A stretch of DNA of 53,561 bases from Phenylobacterium sp. GTDB lineage: Bacteria; Pseudomonadota; Alphaproteobacteria; Caulobacterales; Caulobacteraceae. The DNA lies in contig NZ_JAUYQL010000036.1 of assembly GCF_030697305.1 (NCBI RefSeq), forward strand, positions 1 through 53,561, written 5' to 3'. The notes under the pieces were generated by a model. It was not told the origin of the DNA and searched no databases. It worked only from the letters and a program-made list of their open reading frames with translations. Position 1 is the first letter of the stretch, and each line of letters opens with the position of its first letter. The position numbers were made by a program, and so were the translations under genes. Of the stretch, positions 38,405-46,923 are shown one piece after another.

Positions 38405-39861
38405 GCCGCAAGCCGGTCGAACCGCCCAAGAAGTCCAAGGCCGCTCCGCGCGGCAAGACGCAAGAAGCGCCGGTCAATCCCGTCGAGGTGGTCAGCCACA
38501 CCATCGAGCGCGCATTGGATCCGCTGGCCAGCGCCCTGAAACGCGCCGCGTTGAAACGCACCGACAAGGTCAGCCGGCAGATTGCGGAGAAGGCTGACGC
38601 GCCGCCGATCGCGCCGGCGAATTCGGCGCTGCCGATCTCGCCGCTGGCGGTGCCGTTTCCGGCCATGCCGCCGATCGCCGGCGTCGAGCTCGCGACCGGT
38701 CGCGCAGGCTTCTACAAGCACGAACGCGAAGATCTGCTGCTGATGCGGTTCGCCAAAGGCGCCACCGCGGCCGGCGTGTTCACCCGTCATGGCGTGGGAT
38801 CTGCACCCGTGGACTGGTGCAAGCGCCAGTTGGCCGCTTCGGGCGGCGCGGATGTGCGCGCCCTGGTGGTCAACGCCGGTTGCGCCAACTCCTTCACTGG
38901 CCGCCCGGGCGCCGACGCCGTGCGTCGCGTCGCCTCGGCTGCGGCCAAGCGCTTCGACTGCCGCCAGCGCGACGTGATGACGGCCTCGACGGGCGTCATC
39001 GGCGTGTTGCTGGACGATGCGCGCATCACCCATCGGTTGCCTGAGCTGGACGCCAGGCTGTCGGCTGACGGCTGGGCCGGCGCCGCCCAGGCCATCATGA
39101 CGACCGACACCTTCGCCAAGGGCGCGTTCGCCACCGCTGAGATCGACGGGGTGAAGGTGAGCATCGGCGGCATCGCCAAGGGCTCCGGCATGATCGCGCC
39201 GGACATGGCGACCATGCTGGCGTTCGTGGCCACCGACGCTTCAATCGCGCCGGCGGCCCTGCAGACCCTGCTGAGCCTCTATACGCGCACCACGTTCAAC
39301 TGCGTGACGGTGGACGGCGACCGCTCGACCAACGACACCCTGCTGCTGTTCGCCACCGGCCAGGCGGGAGCGCCGCGGATCAGCCGTGCGGGCGACCGCC
39401 GGCTGGCGGATTTCCGCGAGAAGCTGGAGGGCGTGCTCCTCGACTTGGCGTTGCAACTGGTGCGTGACGGGGAGGGGGCCACCAAGTTCGTCAAGATCAC
39501 CGTCAACGGCGCGGAGAGCCCCGCCTCCGCCCGCAAGATCGCGCGCACAATCGCCGAGAGCCCGCTGGTGAAGACCGCCTTCGCCGGCGAGGACGCCAAC
39601 TGGGGTCGCATCGTCATGGCGGTGGGCCGCGCTGACGAACCGGTCGACCGCGATCGGATGAGCGTGCGCTTCGGCGAACTGTGGGCGGCGCAGGACGGGC
39701 TGATCGCCGCGTCCTACGACGAGGCGAAGATGAGCGCCTACATGAAGCGCCAGGAGCTTGAGGTTCAGGTTGACGTAGGGGTCGGTCGCGGCTCGGCGTC
39801 GATGTGGACCTGCGACCTGACAAAGCAGTATGTCGCGATCAACGGCGACTACCGCTCATAG
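38401..39861 (+). CDS. argJ: Bifunctional ornithine acetyltransferase/N-acetylglutamate synthase ArgJ, with N-terminal extension
   Basis: A 486-residue enzyme of arginine synthesis that transfers acetyl from N-acetylornithine to glutamate. The self-cleavage and nucleophile Thr271 lies in APDMATMLAF; VNAGCANSFTG and TASTGVIG are conserved. The family usually has about 400-410 residues and begins near PPIAGVELA (residue 90), so about 75-80 residues are extra: a Lys-, Pro- and Ala-rich stretch with a helical VSHTIERALDPLASALKRAAL core. The GTG start overlaps the PPIase stop (GTGA), and codons in the extension favour G/C at the third position, so it is translated as part of the frame. Cotranscribed with the PPIase gene. 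Confidence 0.93.
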   Translation: MSRKPVEPPKKSKAAPRGKTQEAPVNPVEVVSHTIERALDPLASALKRAALKRTDKVSRQIAEKADAPPIAPANSALPISPLAVPFPAMPPIAGVELATGRAGFYKHEREDLLLMRFAKGATAAGVFTRHGVGSAPVDWCKRQLAASGGADVRALVVNAGCANSFTGRPGADAVRRVASAAAKRFDCRQRDVMTASTGVIGVLLDDARITHRLPELDARLSADGWAGAAQAIMTTDTFAKGAFATAEIDGVKVSIGGIAKGSGMIAPDMATMLAFVATDASIAPAALQTLLSLYTRTTFNCVTVDGDRSTNDTLLLFATGQAGAPRISRAGDRRLADFREKLEGVLLDLALQLVRDGEGATKFVKITVNGAESPASARKIARTIAESPLVKTAFAGEDANWGRIVMAVGRADEPVDRDRMSVRFGELWAAQDGLIAASYDEAKMSAYMKRQELEVQVDVGVGRGSASMWTCDLTKQYVAINGDYRS

Positions 39862-39962
39862 CCTGTACGATCGCGCGTCGCGAGCGCGCCGCGCCCAAGC
39901 GTCACCTTTGATTAAGCCTGTCGTTGCTGTATGTCCTGACGCGGAGCAACTGGGGGCGGCGC

Positions 39963-41066
39963 ATGGTTGTCTTCGAGCGCGACCTTTCAGCTGAGGCGAG
40001 CCGGCGTCTTGACGAGGCTTGGCTGAAGCGTTTCTCGGCCGCCCTGCACGCCGACCGCGGCTTCTACGTCGCCATAGCCGCCTATGTGACCGCCGGATTC
40101 GCCTTCGCCGCCCTCGCGCGGCGTGAGCTGCATTTCGACGGCGCCTACTTCCGGGTGTGGGTGCAGCTGATCGTCAGCGCACTGGCGCTCAGCCTAACGA
40201 TCGGGCTGTGCGGCGCGCTGGTGCGCGGTTCGGCGCGCGGCCGATGGGAGGCCGCGGGCAAGGCGGTGCGCCACAGCCTTCGCCCCGAGATCGCCGCGGG
40301 CCTGCTGCTGTTCGCCGGCCTGGGCCTGTTCACCGCAGCGTTCACGGCCATCAAATGCATGTTGCCGCACGCGCGCCCGTTCTGGGCCGACGCCCTGCTG
40401 GCCGATTTCGACCGGGCGCTGTTCTTCGGGCGCGACCCGTGGCTGTGGTTGCAGCCGTTGTTGGGGAGTTACCCCGTCACCTCGGTGGTCGAGTTCATCT
40501 ACGGGCCGGTGTGGATCAGCATGATGCTCTTGGCGCCGCTGTTCGCCGCGGCGTTCATGCGGCGCGGCGCTCTGCGCAATCAGTTCCTCGCGGCCTATCT
40601 GCTGGCCTGGTCGGTCAACGGCACCCTGGTCGCCGGACTCATGATGTCGGCGGGGCCCGCATTCTTCGCCCAGGTGACCGGCGACGCCGCGCGGTTCGGG
40701 CAGCTGGTGTCGTACCTGCAGTACAACCTCGACTGGTCCATGTCGGCCAGCGCCGGCCAGCACATGCTGTGGAACCTCTATCAGCACCAGCTCTCGAGCC
40801 TTGGGGCGGGGATCTCGGCGTTCCCGAGCATGCACATGAGCATGACCACGCTATGCGTCCTGGCGGCATGGCGCCTCGATCGGCGCGCCGGCTGGGCGAT
40901 GCTCGCCTTTGCGTTGGTGATCACCGCAGGCTCGATCCACCTGGCCTGGCACTACGCCGCCGACGGCCTGTTCGCGATCGTCAGCAGCGTCTGCCTGTGG
41001 AAGCTCGCCGGTTGGGCGACCCGGGGCGCGGACGCGCGCGAGGGCGGGTCTGCACCGAGGGCTTGA
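39963..41066 (+). CDS. PAP2/Aur1-like integral membrane phosphatase family protein
   Basis: A 367-residue protein with about six to eight membrane segments. The PAP2 phosphatase signature is present in its relaxed form: KCMLPHARPFWAD (first motif), then SAFPSMHMSMTT (second) and HLAWHYAADG (third, catalytic His and Asp). It resembles the Aur1/inositolphosphotransferase branch (PAP2_3) of lipid phosphatases and headgroup transferases. The start MVVFERDL was chosen because the ATG at 39963 follows GGGGGCGG; an upstream TTG would add 13 residues. A role in membrane lipid or undecaprenyl phosphate recycling is possible; the substrate is unknown. Confidence 0.85.
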   Translation: MVVFERDLSAEASRRLDEAWLKRFSAALHADRGFYVAIAAYVTAGFAFAALARRELHFDGAYFRVWVQLIVSALALSLTIGLCGALVRGSARGRWEAAGKAVRHSLRPEIAAGLLLFAGLGLFTAAFTAIKCMLPHARPFWADALLADFDRALFFGRDPWLWLQPLLGSYPVTSVVEFIYGPVWISMMLLAPLFAAAFMRRGALRNQFLAAYLLAWSVNGTLVAGLMMSAGPAFFAQVTGDAARFGQLVSYLQYNLDWSMSASAGQHMLWNLYQHQLSSLGAGISAFPSMHMSMTTLCVLAAWRLDRRAGWAMLAFALVITAGSIHLAWHYAADGLFAIVSSVCLWKLAGWATRGADAREGGSAPRA

Positions 41067-41094
41067 ACCGTTAGGCTGATGCGGGGACGCGCCG

Positions 41095-41126
41095 GCCGCA
41101 CCCGCCGGTTCTATGGCGGATGCGGC
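41095..41126. terminator. Hairpin between the PAP2 and DEAD-box genes
   Basis: A 12-bp stem with one mismatch (GCCGCACCCGCC / GGCGGATGCGGC; the mismatch becomes a G-U pair on the minus strand) and an 8-base loop lies between converging genes. On the plus strand it is followed by a broken T-rich stretch (CGTTTGGTTT). Confidence 0.4.
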
Positions 41127-41138
41127 GGCTCGTTTGGT

Positions 41139-42512
41139 TTAGCGGTTGGACCAGACGCCGGTGCGACGGGCCGGGGCTGCTTCTCCGCCGCCACCGCCGC
41201 CACGCTTGGGGCCGCGGAAGCCGGTCTTGGCCGCGCCGCCGCCGCCCGAACCCTTGCCCTGACCGGACTTGGCTTGCGGACGACCGCCGCGCTTGGCGTG
41301 GCTGTCGCGCGGCGGGTGCGCCGGACGTTCGGCCCGCACGCCCGCTGGTTCCGGCATGGCCGCGGTCATCGCGCCCAGTTGCCGATCGTTGCGGCGATCG
41401 AAGGTCGGGATGGTCTGGCGCGTCACCTTCTGGATGTCGCGCAGCAGATTGCGTTCGTCGTCGGCGCAGAAGCTGACCGCGCTGCCGTTTGCGCCGGCCC
41501 GCGCCGTCCGCCCGATGCGGTGGACATAGGCCTCCGGCACGTTCGGCAACTCGTACTGGACGACGTGGGTGACGCTGTCGATGTCGATGCCACGCGCGGC
41601 GATGTCGGTGGCGACCAGGGCGCGGACTTCGCCGGCCTTGAACTGCGCCAGCGCGCGCTCACGCTGGCCCTGGCTCTTGTCGCCGTGGATCGAAGCCGCC
41701 TCGACGCCGACCTGCTCCAGTGAGCGGGCGACGCGGTCGGCGCCGCGCTTGGTGCGGGTGAAGACGATGACGCGGGTGAAGGCCTTGTCCTCGAACAGTT
41801 CGGCGAGCAGGGCGCGCTTGCGGGGGCTCTCGATGTAGAGGACCTGCTGGTTGACGCGCTCAACGGTCGTCGCCTGCGGGGCGACGGACACTTTCAGCGG
41901 ATCCTTCAGCAGCTCGCCGGCCAGCTTGCCGATCTCGTTCGGCATGGTCGCCGAGAAGAACAGGTTCTGACGCTGCTTGGGCAGGTGTGCGACGATCTTG
42001 CGGATCGGCACCAGGAAGCCCAGGTCGAGCATCTGGTCGGCTTCGTCGAGCACGAAGATCTCGGTCTGGCTGAGCACAGCCATCTTTTCCTGCAGGTGGT
42101 CGAGCAGGCGGCCAGGGGTGGCGACCAGCACGTCGATGCCGGCGGCCAGCGCCTTGATCTGCGCGCCGTACTTCACGCCGCCGAAGATCACCGCCGTGGT
42201 GAAGCCCAGGTAGCGGCCATAGGTCTTGAAGCTCTCGCCGATCTGGGTGGCCAGTTCGCGGGTCGGCGCCAGGATCAGCACCCGGCAGCCGCGGCGCGGC
42301 GCGGGCTTACGGTCGGCGGCGAGGCGATGGAGGATAGGCAGGGCGAAGGCCGCGGTCTTGCCGGTGCCGGTCTGGGCGATGCCCAGCAGGTCGCGGCCGT
42401 CCATGACGCCGGGAATGGCCTGGGTCTGGATCGGGGTCGGTTGAGAATAGCCTTCGTCGGCGAGGGCCTTGAGCAGCAGTTTGTCGAGGCCGAGGTCGGT
42501 GAATTGAGTCAA
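41139..42512 (-). CDS. DEAD-box RNA helicase (RhlE-like)
   Basis: A 457-residue helicase. Q motif ([10 protein letters not shown]), Walker A AQTGTGKT (46-53), DEAD (156-159), SAT, and HRIGRTAR in the second RecA domain are all present. The C-terminal tail (about 375-457) is basic and Gly-rich ([13 protein letters not shown] and [10 protein letters not shown]), typical of RhlE proteins that contact RNA or the degradosome. The start is a TTG at 42512 with GAAAGA six bases before it; no in-frame ATG is close enough. The rare start codon may limit expression. Confidence 0.95.
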   Translation of the reverse strand: MTQFTDLGLDKLLLKALADEGYSQPTPIQTQAIPGVMDGRDLLGIAQTGTGKTAAFALPILHRLAADRKPAPRRGCRVLILAPTRELATQIGESFKTYGRYLGFTTAVIFGGVKYGAQIKALAAGIDVLVATPGRLLDHLQEKMAVLSQTEIFVLDEADQMLDLGFLVPIRKIVAHLPKQRQNLFFSATMPNEIGKLAGELLKDPLKVSVAPQATTVERVNQQVLYIESPRKRALLAELFEDKAFTRVIVFTRTKRGADRVARSLEQVGVEAASIHGDKSQGQRERALAQFKAGEVRALVATDIAARGIDIDSVTHVVQYELPNVPEAYVHRIGRTARAGANGSAVSFCADDERNLLRDIQKVTRQTIPTFDRRNDRQLGAMTAAMPEPAGVRAERPAHPPRDSHAKRGGRPQAKSGQGKGSGGGGAAKTGFRGPKRGGGGGGEAAPARRTGVWSNR

Positions 42513-42838
42513 GTGATGTCTTTCACGTACGCCGCGTGAGCGCGCGGCTTCGAACGATGCGAAGTCTCGCGCGCTGGGCGGCTGAGAAGATGGGGAAGCG
42601 CCCCGCGTGGCCGGGCGATCTATGTAATCTTCAGGGCGCTCGACAGGCTGGGCTTCCTGTTCTGGAAGCCCTCACGCGGCTGGAGCGCCGATAGCGTCCG
42701 ATGAGGACGCCTGCCGCACATCGGGGTTATCCACCGTCAAGTCAAGTCATGGATGCGTTATGGCCGCAGGCTGTGGCGCCGGGGACGCAACGGCGTGGAC
42801 CTGTTGCAAAGCCTGCCTGGAGAGGCGAAGGAGCCGCG
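42513..42838. other. 326-base intergenic region between the DEAD-box helicase and mutT
   Basis: No convincing gene is seen here. It holds the divergent promoters of the helicase and mutT, a perfect 8-bp hairpin (GGGCTTCC / GGAAGCCC, 42650-42671) without T tracts, a DnaA-box-like TTATCCACC (42727-42735), and a short direct repeat GTCAAGTCAAGTCA just after it. In-frame extension of mutT upstream of 42839 lacks family similarity. Confidence 0.6.
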
Positions 42839-43249
42839 ATGGCCGATCCCAAACCCATGCTGCTGGTCGCCGCCGCGGCGCTCGTCGACGTCGACGGCCG
42901 CGTCCTGATCTGCCAGCGCCCCCAGGGCAAGCAACTGGCGGGCCTGTGGGAATTTCCGGGCGGCAAGGTCGAGCCGGGCGAGACGCCGGAAGCCTGCCTG
43001 ATCCGCGAGCTGGAGGAAGAGCTGGGGATCGTCGTCAGCCACGCCTGCCTGGCGCCGTTCGTGTTCGCCAGCCACGCCTACGAGGGCTTCCACCTGCTGA
43101 TGCCGCTTTATCTGTGCCGGCGCTGGGAGGGCCAGGTGACGGCGCGCGAGCACAAGGCGCTGGCCTGGGTCAGGCCGAACGACATGGACGCCTATCCGAT
43201 GCCGCCGGCCGACGCGCCCCTGGTCGCCTGGCTGCGCGACCTGATCTGA
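42839..43249 (+). CDS. mutT: (Deoxy)nucleoside triphosphate pyrophosphohydrolase, MutT type
   Basis: A 136-residue Nudix hydrolase that removes 8-oxo-dGTP from the nucleotide pool. The Nudix box runs from Gly42 to Ile64 with Glu48, Arg56, Glu57, Glu60 and Glu61 in consensus positions. ICQRPQGKQLAGLWEFPGGK is typical of MutT rather than other Nudix groups. The start ATG at 42839 has a textbook AGGAG five bases before it; an open frame 46 codons upstream has no such support. The 3' end overlaps the converging sterol-desaturase-family gene by 58 bases. Confidence 0.95.
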   Translation: MADPKPMLLVAAAALVDVDGRVLICQRPQGKQLAGLWEFPGGKVEPGETPEACLIRELEEELGIVVSHACLAPFVFASHAYEGFHLLMPLYLCRRWEGQVTAREHKALAWVRPNDMDAYPMPPADAPLVAWLRDLI

Positions 43250-44052
43250 GCGATCGCCGCGCCCCAGACGCGGAACGGGTGAAGGTACTGGCCCAGCGCG
43301 CCGCGACCCATGGGCTCGCGTACGCCAAGCGGCGCGGTGCAGGGCCCGGGATCATGCAGGGTGCCGAACGCTCGGTCGAAGATCGAGAACAGGGTGGCGA
43401 AGTTCGAACCTGAGCCCTCGACGTCGCGGGCGTGATGCCAGCGATGCAGGATCGGCGAATTGAGGATCAGGCCCGCCTTGCCCAGGCTCCACGGCACGTC
43501 GGCATGGATGAAGTAGCCCCAGTAGTGGCGGGCGAGGACGGTCAGCGAGATCGCCCACACGGGAAAGCCCATCAACGCCATCAGGATCGGATCGACCGCT
43601 GTCCCCAGCCGGTCGACCGGATGTATACGCTCCAGGCTGAACCACGTGAGGTTGGTGTCGCTGTGGTGGATGGCATGCGCCGGCCATAGCAAGCGGCTGT
43701 GCTGGACGCGGTGGCGCCAGTAGCCGAGGAAGTCGCCGATCACCAGGGCGACTATGCCGGTCACCCCGAATCCCAGGCGCTCCCACAGCCCGGCGGTGGG
43801 CGCGACGAGGTTTGCGGCCGTGAGCGCGGCGGTGACGGCGGTCATCGCCAGCACCACCAGCGGGGTCACGGTGATCTGGTCGATCACCGTGATGACCAGA
43901 TTGATGCGGGTCTGGGCGGCCGCGGCGCGGCCATCGGCCAGCGCGCGGCCGCGCTTGACGATCAGGGCCAGCGCGCAGAACGCCACGGCGAGGACGCCCA
44001 GCTCCAGCCAGCGCCCGCCCAGTCCGCGCAGCAGTTCGACAACTTCCGACAT
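43192..44052 (-). CDS. Sterol desaturase/fatty acid hydroxylase family protein
   Basis: A 286-residue integral membrane di-iron oxygenase. Histidine clusters HRVQHSRLLWPAHAIHHSD and HRWHHARD are the metal-binding boxes of the family, set among about five hydrophobic segments (first about 15-30, further ones to about 175). Members hydroxylate or desaturate fatty acids, carotenoids or hopanoid-like lipids. The 3' end overlaps mutT by 58 bases on the opposite strand, so the last 19 residues are read from the complement of mutT. The substrate is unknown. Confidence 0.9.
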   Translation of the reverse strand: MSEVVELLRGLGGRWLELGVLAVAFCALALIVKRGRALADGRAAAAQTRINLVITVIDQITVTPLVVLAMTAVTAALTAANLVAPTAGLWERLGFGVTGIVALVIGDFLGYWRHRVQHSRLLWPAHAIHHSDTNLTWFSLERIHPVDRLGTAVDPILMALMGFPVWAISLTVLARHYWGYFIHADVPWSLGKAGLILNSPILHRWHHARDVEGSGSNFATLFSIFDRAFGTLHDPGPCTAPLGVREPMGRGALGQYLHPFRVWGAAIAQIRSRSQATRGASAGGIG

Positions 44053-44087
44053 GGCCCCTGCCTAGCGCGGGCAGGGCTGCTGGTCCC

Positions 44088-45014
44088 TTAACGCGGCGAC
44101 GACGGCGGTTCGTCGCGGGGCAGGGGGATCTCCACTGTGCCGAGGGCGTCGGCCAGCCGCATCTTGGCCGAGCCGGGTTGCAGCGGCTTCTGCTGGGCCT
44201 CGTGCGGAGCCCAGCCGGTGAGGGTGACGATCTCGAACGTGGCGACCACCCGGCCGTCGGGCTCGGAGAACCGTTCGGCGTAGATCTCAAGCGCACGGCC
44301 CAGCACCTGCCGGCTGAGCGCGTGCGGATGTCGCTCGGCCGGCGCGTGGGTCTGGCCCATAGCCCGCAGGTCCGCGAGCAGCTTCAGGGGATGGGTGTAG
44401 CGCACCTTGACCCGATCGACGTCGGCGACCGGCAGGGCGAACCCCGCCCGCTGCAGCAGGCCTGCGGCGTCCGGCGCGTCGGCGAACGGCGAGACCCGCT
44501 GGCCCGATCCGTCGGTGAGCTCCTCCTCGGCGGCGACGAGCGACTGTCGCAGCTCGGTCAGGGTCAGGCCACCCAGGAAGGCGCCGATGAACAGGCCGTC
44601 CGGGCGCAGGGCGCGGCGGATCTGGATCAGCGCGCCGACCACGTCGTTCACCCAGTGCAGGCCCAGCGTCGAGACCACGAGGTCGAGCGTGCCGTGCGCG
44701 AACGGCAGGCGTTCCTCGTCCAGCACCACCCGGGGCCCGGGGCGGCCCGCCAGCATCCCGAGGACCAGATCCGTCTCGACCAGCAGTCCGACCCTGGCGG
44801 CCGCATCGCTGCCGGCCAGGGCTGTGCGGAACTGGCCGGTGCGGGCCGAAAGCTCGACCGTTAGCGGGAAGTCGCGCATGATCGGCTCCAGCCGCTCGAC
44901 GATGTCTCGGGCGGCGCGGGCGTGCAGGAAATCGGCGTGCGCGAAGCCGGGCGCCGCGCGGGTCAGGCGGCGGGCGTGCAGGGCGCGGTCGAACAGATGG
45001 GGCGAAGCGGGCAT
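44088..45014 (-). CDS. SAM-dependent methyltransferase (BioC/NDUFAF5-like)
   Basis: A 308-residue class I methyltransferase. The N-terminus MPASPHLFDRALHARRLTRAAP and the motif TLDLVVSTLGLHWVNDVVGAL are characteristic of the alphaproteobacterial and mitochondrial NDUFAF5 group, whose eukaryotic member hydroxylates a complex I subunit; BioC is a more distant relative. The glycine-rich SAM loop is degenerate (VELSARTGQF). The start ATG at 45014 shares the palindrome CATG with the comF ATG on the other strand. Function in bacteria is not established. Confidence 0.88.
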   Translation of the reverse strand: MPASPHLFDRALHARRLTRAAPGFAHADFLHARAARDIVERLEPIMRDFPLTVELSARTGQFRTALAGSDAAARVGLLVETDLVLGMLAGRPGPRVVLDEERLPFAHGTLDLVVSTLGLHWVNDVVGALIQIRRALRPDGLFIGAFLGGLTLTELRQSLVAAEEELTDGSGQRVSPFADAPDAAGLLQRAGFALPVADVDRVKVRYTHPLKLLADLRAMGQTHAPAERHPHALSRQVLGRALEIYAERFSEPDGRVVATFEIVTLTGWAPHEAQQKPLQPGSAKMRLADALGTVEIPLPRDEPPSSPR

Positions 45015-45798
45015 GAGCCTGGAACATGGCCTTGGAGCGGGCTTATGGAAACCCGGCCCTGGCGTCAGGGGCGCGGTCCGCAGCGTGCTCGACCTCATGC
45101 TGCCGCCGCGCGCGCTCGACGGCGAGGGCCGCGCCATGGCGGCGGGCCTGTCCGCGGAGAGCTGGACGCGGATCCATTTCCTCGACGGGCCGGTGTGCGA
45201 CGGTTGCGGCGCGCCGTTTGAATACGACCACGGCGAAGGCGTGCGGTGCGCGGCCTGCATGGCCAGGCCCAGGGCGTTTTCCCGCGCCCGCGCGGCGTGC
45301 CTGTACGATGAGACGTCGCGCGATCCGATCCTGAAATTGAAACACGCCGACCGCCTTGATCTGGCGCCGATGTTCGCCCGCTGGCTGTCGCGCGCCGCCC
45401 ACGGCCTGCTGGAAGAGGCCGACGCCATCGCGCCCGTGCCGCTGCATCCGATGCGGCTGCTGCGTCGCCGTAGCAACCAGGCCGCCGAGATCGCCCGGCC
45501 GCTGGCGGGCCTGAGGGGCGTGATCTATCTGGCCGACGCCCTGGTCCGTCGGCGCGCCACCGAAACCCAGGCCGGACGCTCCGGATCGGGCCGCCGCCGC
45601 AACGTCGCCGCGGCCTTCGCCGTGCCTCCCGCGAGGGCGCGACAGGTGGCGGGGCGCAACATCCTGCTGGTCGATGACGTGATGACCACGGGGGCCACCG
45701 CCGAGGGCTGTGCGCGCGCATTACTGGCCGCTGGAGCCGCCCGCGTCGATGTGGCCGTCATCGCAAGGGTTCACGAAAGAGATTCAGGCGCCATATGA
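45013..45798 (+). CDS. comF: ComF-family phosphoribosyltransferase-like protein
   Basis: A 261-residue protein. The N-terminal double-zinc-finger region (CDGCGAPFEYDHGEGVRCAACM, about 65-85) is followed by a type I PRTase fold with the LLVDDVMTTGATAEGC loop. ComF proteins aid DNA uptake in competent bacteria; in alphaproteobacteria the role is less clear. The start at 45013 overlaps the methyltransferase start; an in-frame GTG at 45085 would give a more typical N-terminus (VLDLMLPPRAL), so the true start is open. GrxC follows after 33 bases. Confidence 0.9.
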   Translation: MSLEHGLGAGLWKPGPGVRGAVRSVLDLMLPPRALDGEGRAMAAGLSAESWTRIHFLDGPVCDGCGAPFEYDHGEGVRCAACMARPRAFSRARAACLYDETSRDPILKLKHADRLDLAPMFARWLSRAAHGLLEEADAIAPVPLHPMRLLRRRSNQAAEIARPLAGLRGVIYLADALVRRRATETQAGRSGSGRRRNVAAAFAVPPARARQVAGRNILLVDDVMTTGATAEGCARALLAAGAARVDVAVIARVHERDSGAI

Positions 45799-45831
45799 AG
45801 CGTCACAGGACCTTCACCCGTTAGCAGGCGC

Positions 45832-46095
45832 ATGACCCAAGTCACCATCTACACCAAACCCTATTGCCCGTTCTGCTCCCGCGCGATCGATCTGCTGGAG
45901 AAGAAGGGCGTCACCTTCACCGAGATCGAGGCGGCGTTCGACCCCGACAAGAAGCGCGAGATGGTCGATCGCTCCGGCGGTCGGGCGACCTTCCCGCAGA
46001 TCTTCGTCGGCGATCATCACGTCGGTGGCTGCGACGACCTGGTGGCGCTGGAACGCGACGGGAAGCTCGACGTCCTGCTCCAGGCCGAGGCCTAG
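45832..46095 (+). CDS. grxC: Glutaredoxin 3 (dithiol)
   Basis: An 87-residue glutathione-dependent oxidoreductase. The active site CPFC has Cys12 and Cys15. The cis-Pro (ATFPQIF) and the GG-binding motif (GGCDDLVAL) are conserved. The length is typical of GrxC. It sits in a plus-strand run comF - grxC - carbon-nitrogen hydrolase - DUF1178, conserved in alphaproteobacteria. Confidence 0.97.
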   Translation: MTQVTIYTKPYCPFCSRAIDLLEKKGVTFTEIEAAFDPDKKREMVDRSGGRATFPQIFVGDHHVGGCDDLVALERDGKLDVLLQAEA

Positions 46096-46104
46096 TTTGC
46101 GCCG

Positions 46105-46923
46105 ATGCTGAAGGTCGGCCTCATCCAGACCCGTTCGCCGGCCTCTCAGGCCGCGGCGCTTGAGCATGTCCTGCCGCTGGTGCGTGAGGCCGCGGCGGGC
46201 GGCGCGCAGCTGATCGTCACGCCCGAAGGGACCAACATGCTGCAGGGCCGGCGTTCGGCGCTGATGGCCCAGCTCGTTTCGCTGGATGAGGATCCCGCGG
46301 TGGCGGGCCTGCGTACAGCGGCCGCCGAGCTCGGAGTCTGGCTGCTGATTGGCTCGGCTATGGTCCGGCGTGAGGATGGCAAGGCGGCGAACCGCTCCAC
46401 CCTGATCTCGCCGGACGGCGTGGTCACCGCCACCTACGACAAGCTGCACATGTTCGATGCCGACCTGCCGAACGGCGAGCGTGCGCGGGAATCCGAGACC
46501 TACGAACCTGGCGCTCAGGCGGTGACGGCGGACGCCGCCGGCACGCGGCTGGGACTGAGTGTCTGCTACGACATCCGCTTTCCGGCGCTCTACCGGGCGC
46601 TGGCGCTGGCAGGCGCGCAGGTGTTGACCGTCCCTGCCGCCTTCACGCGGCCCACCGGCGAGGCGCACTGGGAGATTCTGTTGCGCGCACGCGCCATAGA
46701 GACCGGCGCCTTCGTGCTGGCCCCCGCGCAGGGCGGTCGCCACGAGGACGGTCGCGGCACCTGGGGACGCACCACGGCCATCGCGCCCTGGGGCGAGGTG
46801 ATCGGCAAGCTGGATCACGACGAGCCCGGCGTCCTGCTGGTCGATCTCGATCTGGAGGCGGTGGATAAGGCGCGGGCGGCGATTCCCGCCCTGAAGAACG
46901 CACGCGCGTTCACCGGCCCATGA
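46105..46923 (+). CDS. Carbon-nitrogen hydrolase (Nit-like)
   Basis: A 272-residue amidase of the nitrilase superfamily. The catalytic triad is complete: Glu41 (TPEGTN), Lys113 (YDKLHMFD) and Cys154 (SVCYDIRFP). The sequence is closest to the Nit1/Nit2 branch, which repairs deaminated glutathione or hydrolyses omega-amides such as alpha-ketoglutaramate. Ten bases separate it from grxC, which fits a role in glutathione quality control; this is inference. The stop overlaps the next ATG (ATGA). Confidence 0.93.
   Translation: MLKVGLIQTRSPASQAAALEHVLPLVREAAAGGAQLIVTPEGTNMLQGRRSALMAQLVSLDEDPAVAGLRTAAAELGVWLLIGSAMVRREDGKAANRSTLISPDGVVTATYDKLHMFDADLPNGERARESETYEPGAQAVTADAAGTRLGLSVCYDIRFPALYRALALAGAQVLTVPAAFTRPTGEAHWEILLRARAIETGAFVLAPAQGGRHEDGRGTWGRTTAIAPWGEVIGKLDHDEPGVLLVDLDLEAVDKARAAIPALKNARAFTGP

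Noticed and set aside
42650..42671. Perfect 8-bp hairpin in the DEAD-box/mutT gap as a terminator or sRNA end
   Set aside because: No T tract on either strand and it lies in the divergent promoter region, so it is only mentioned within the intergenic entry.
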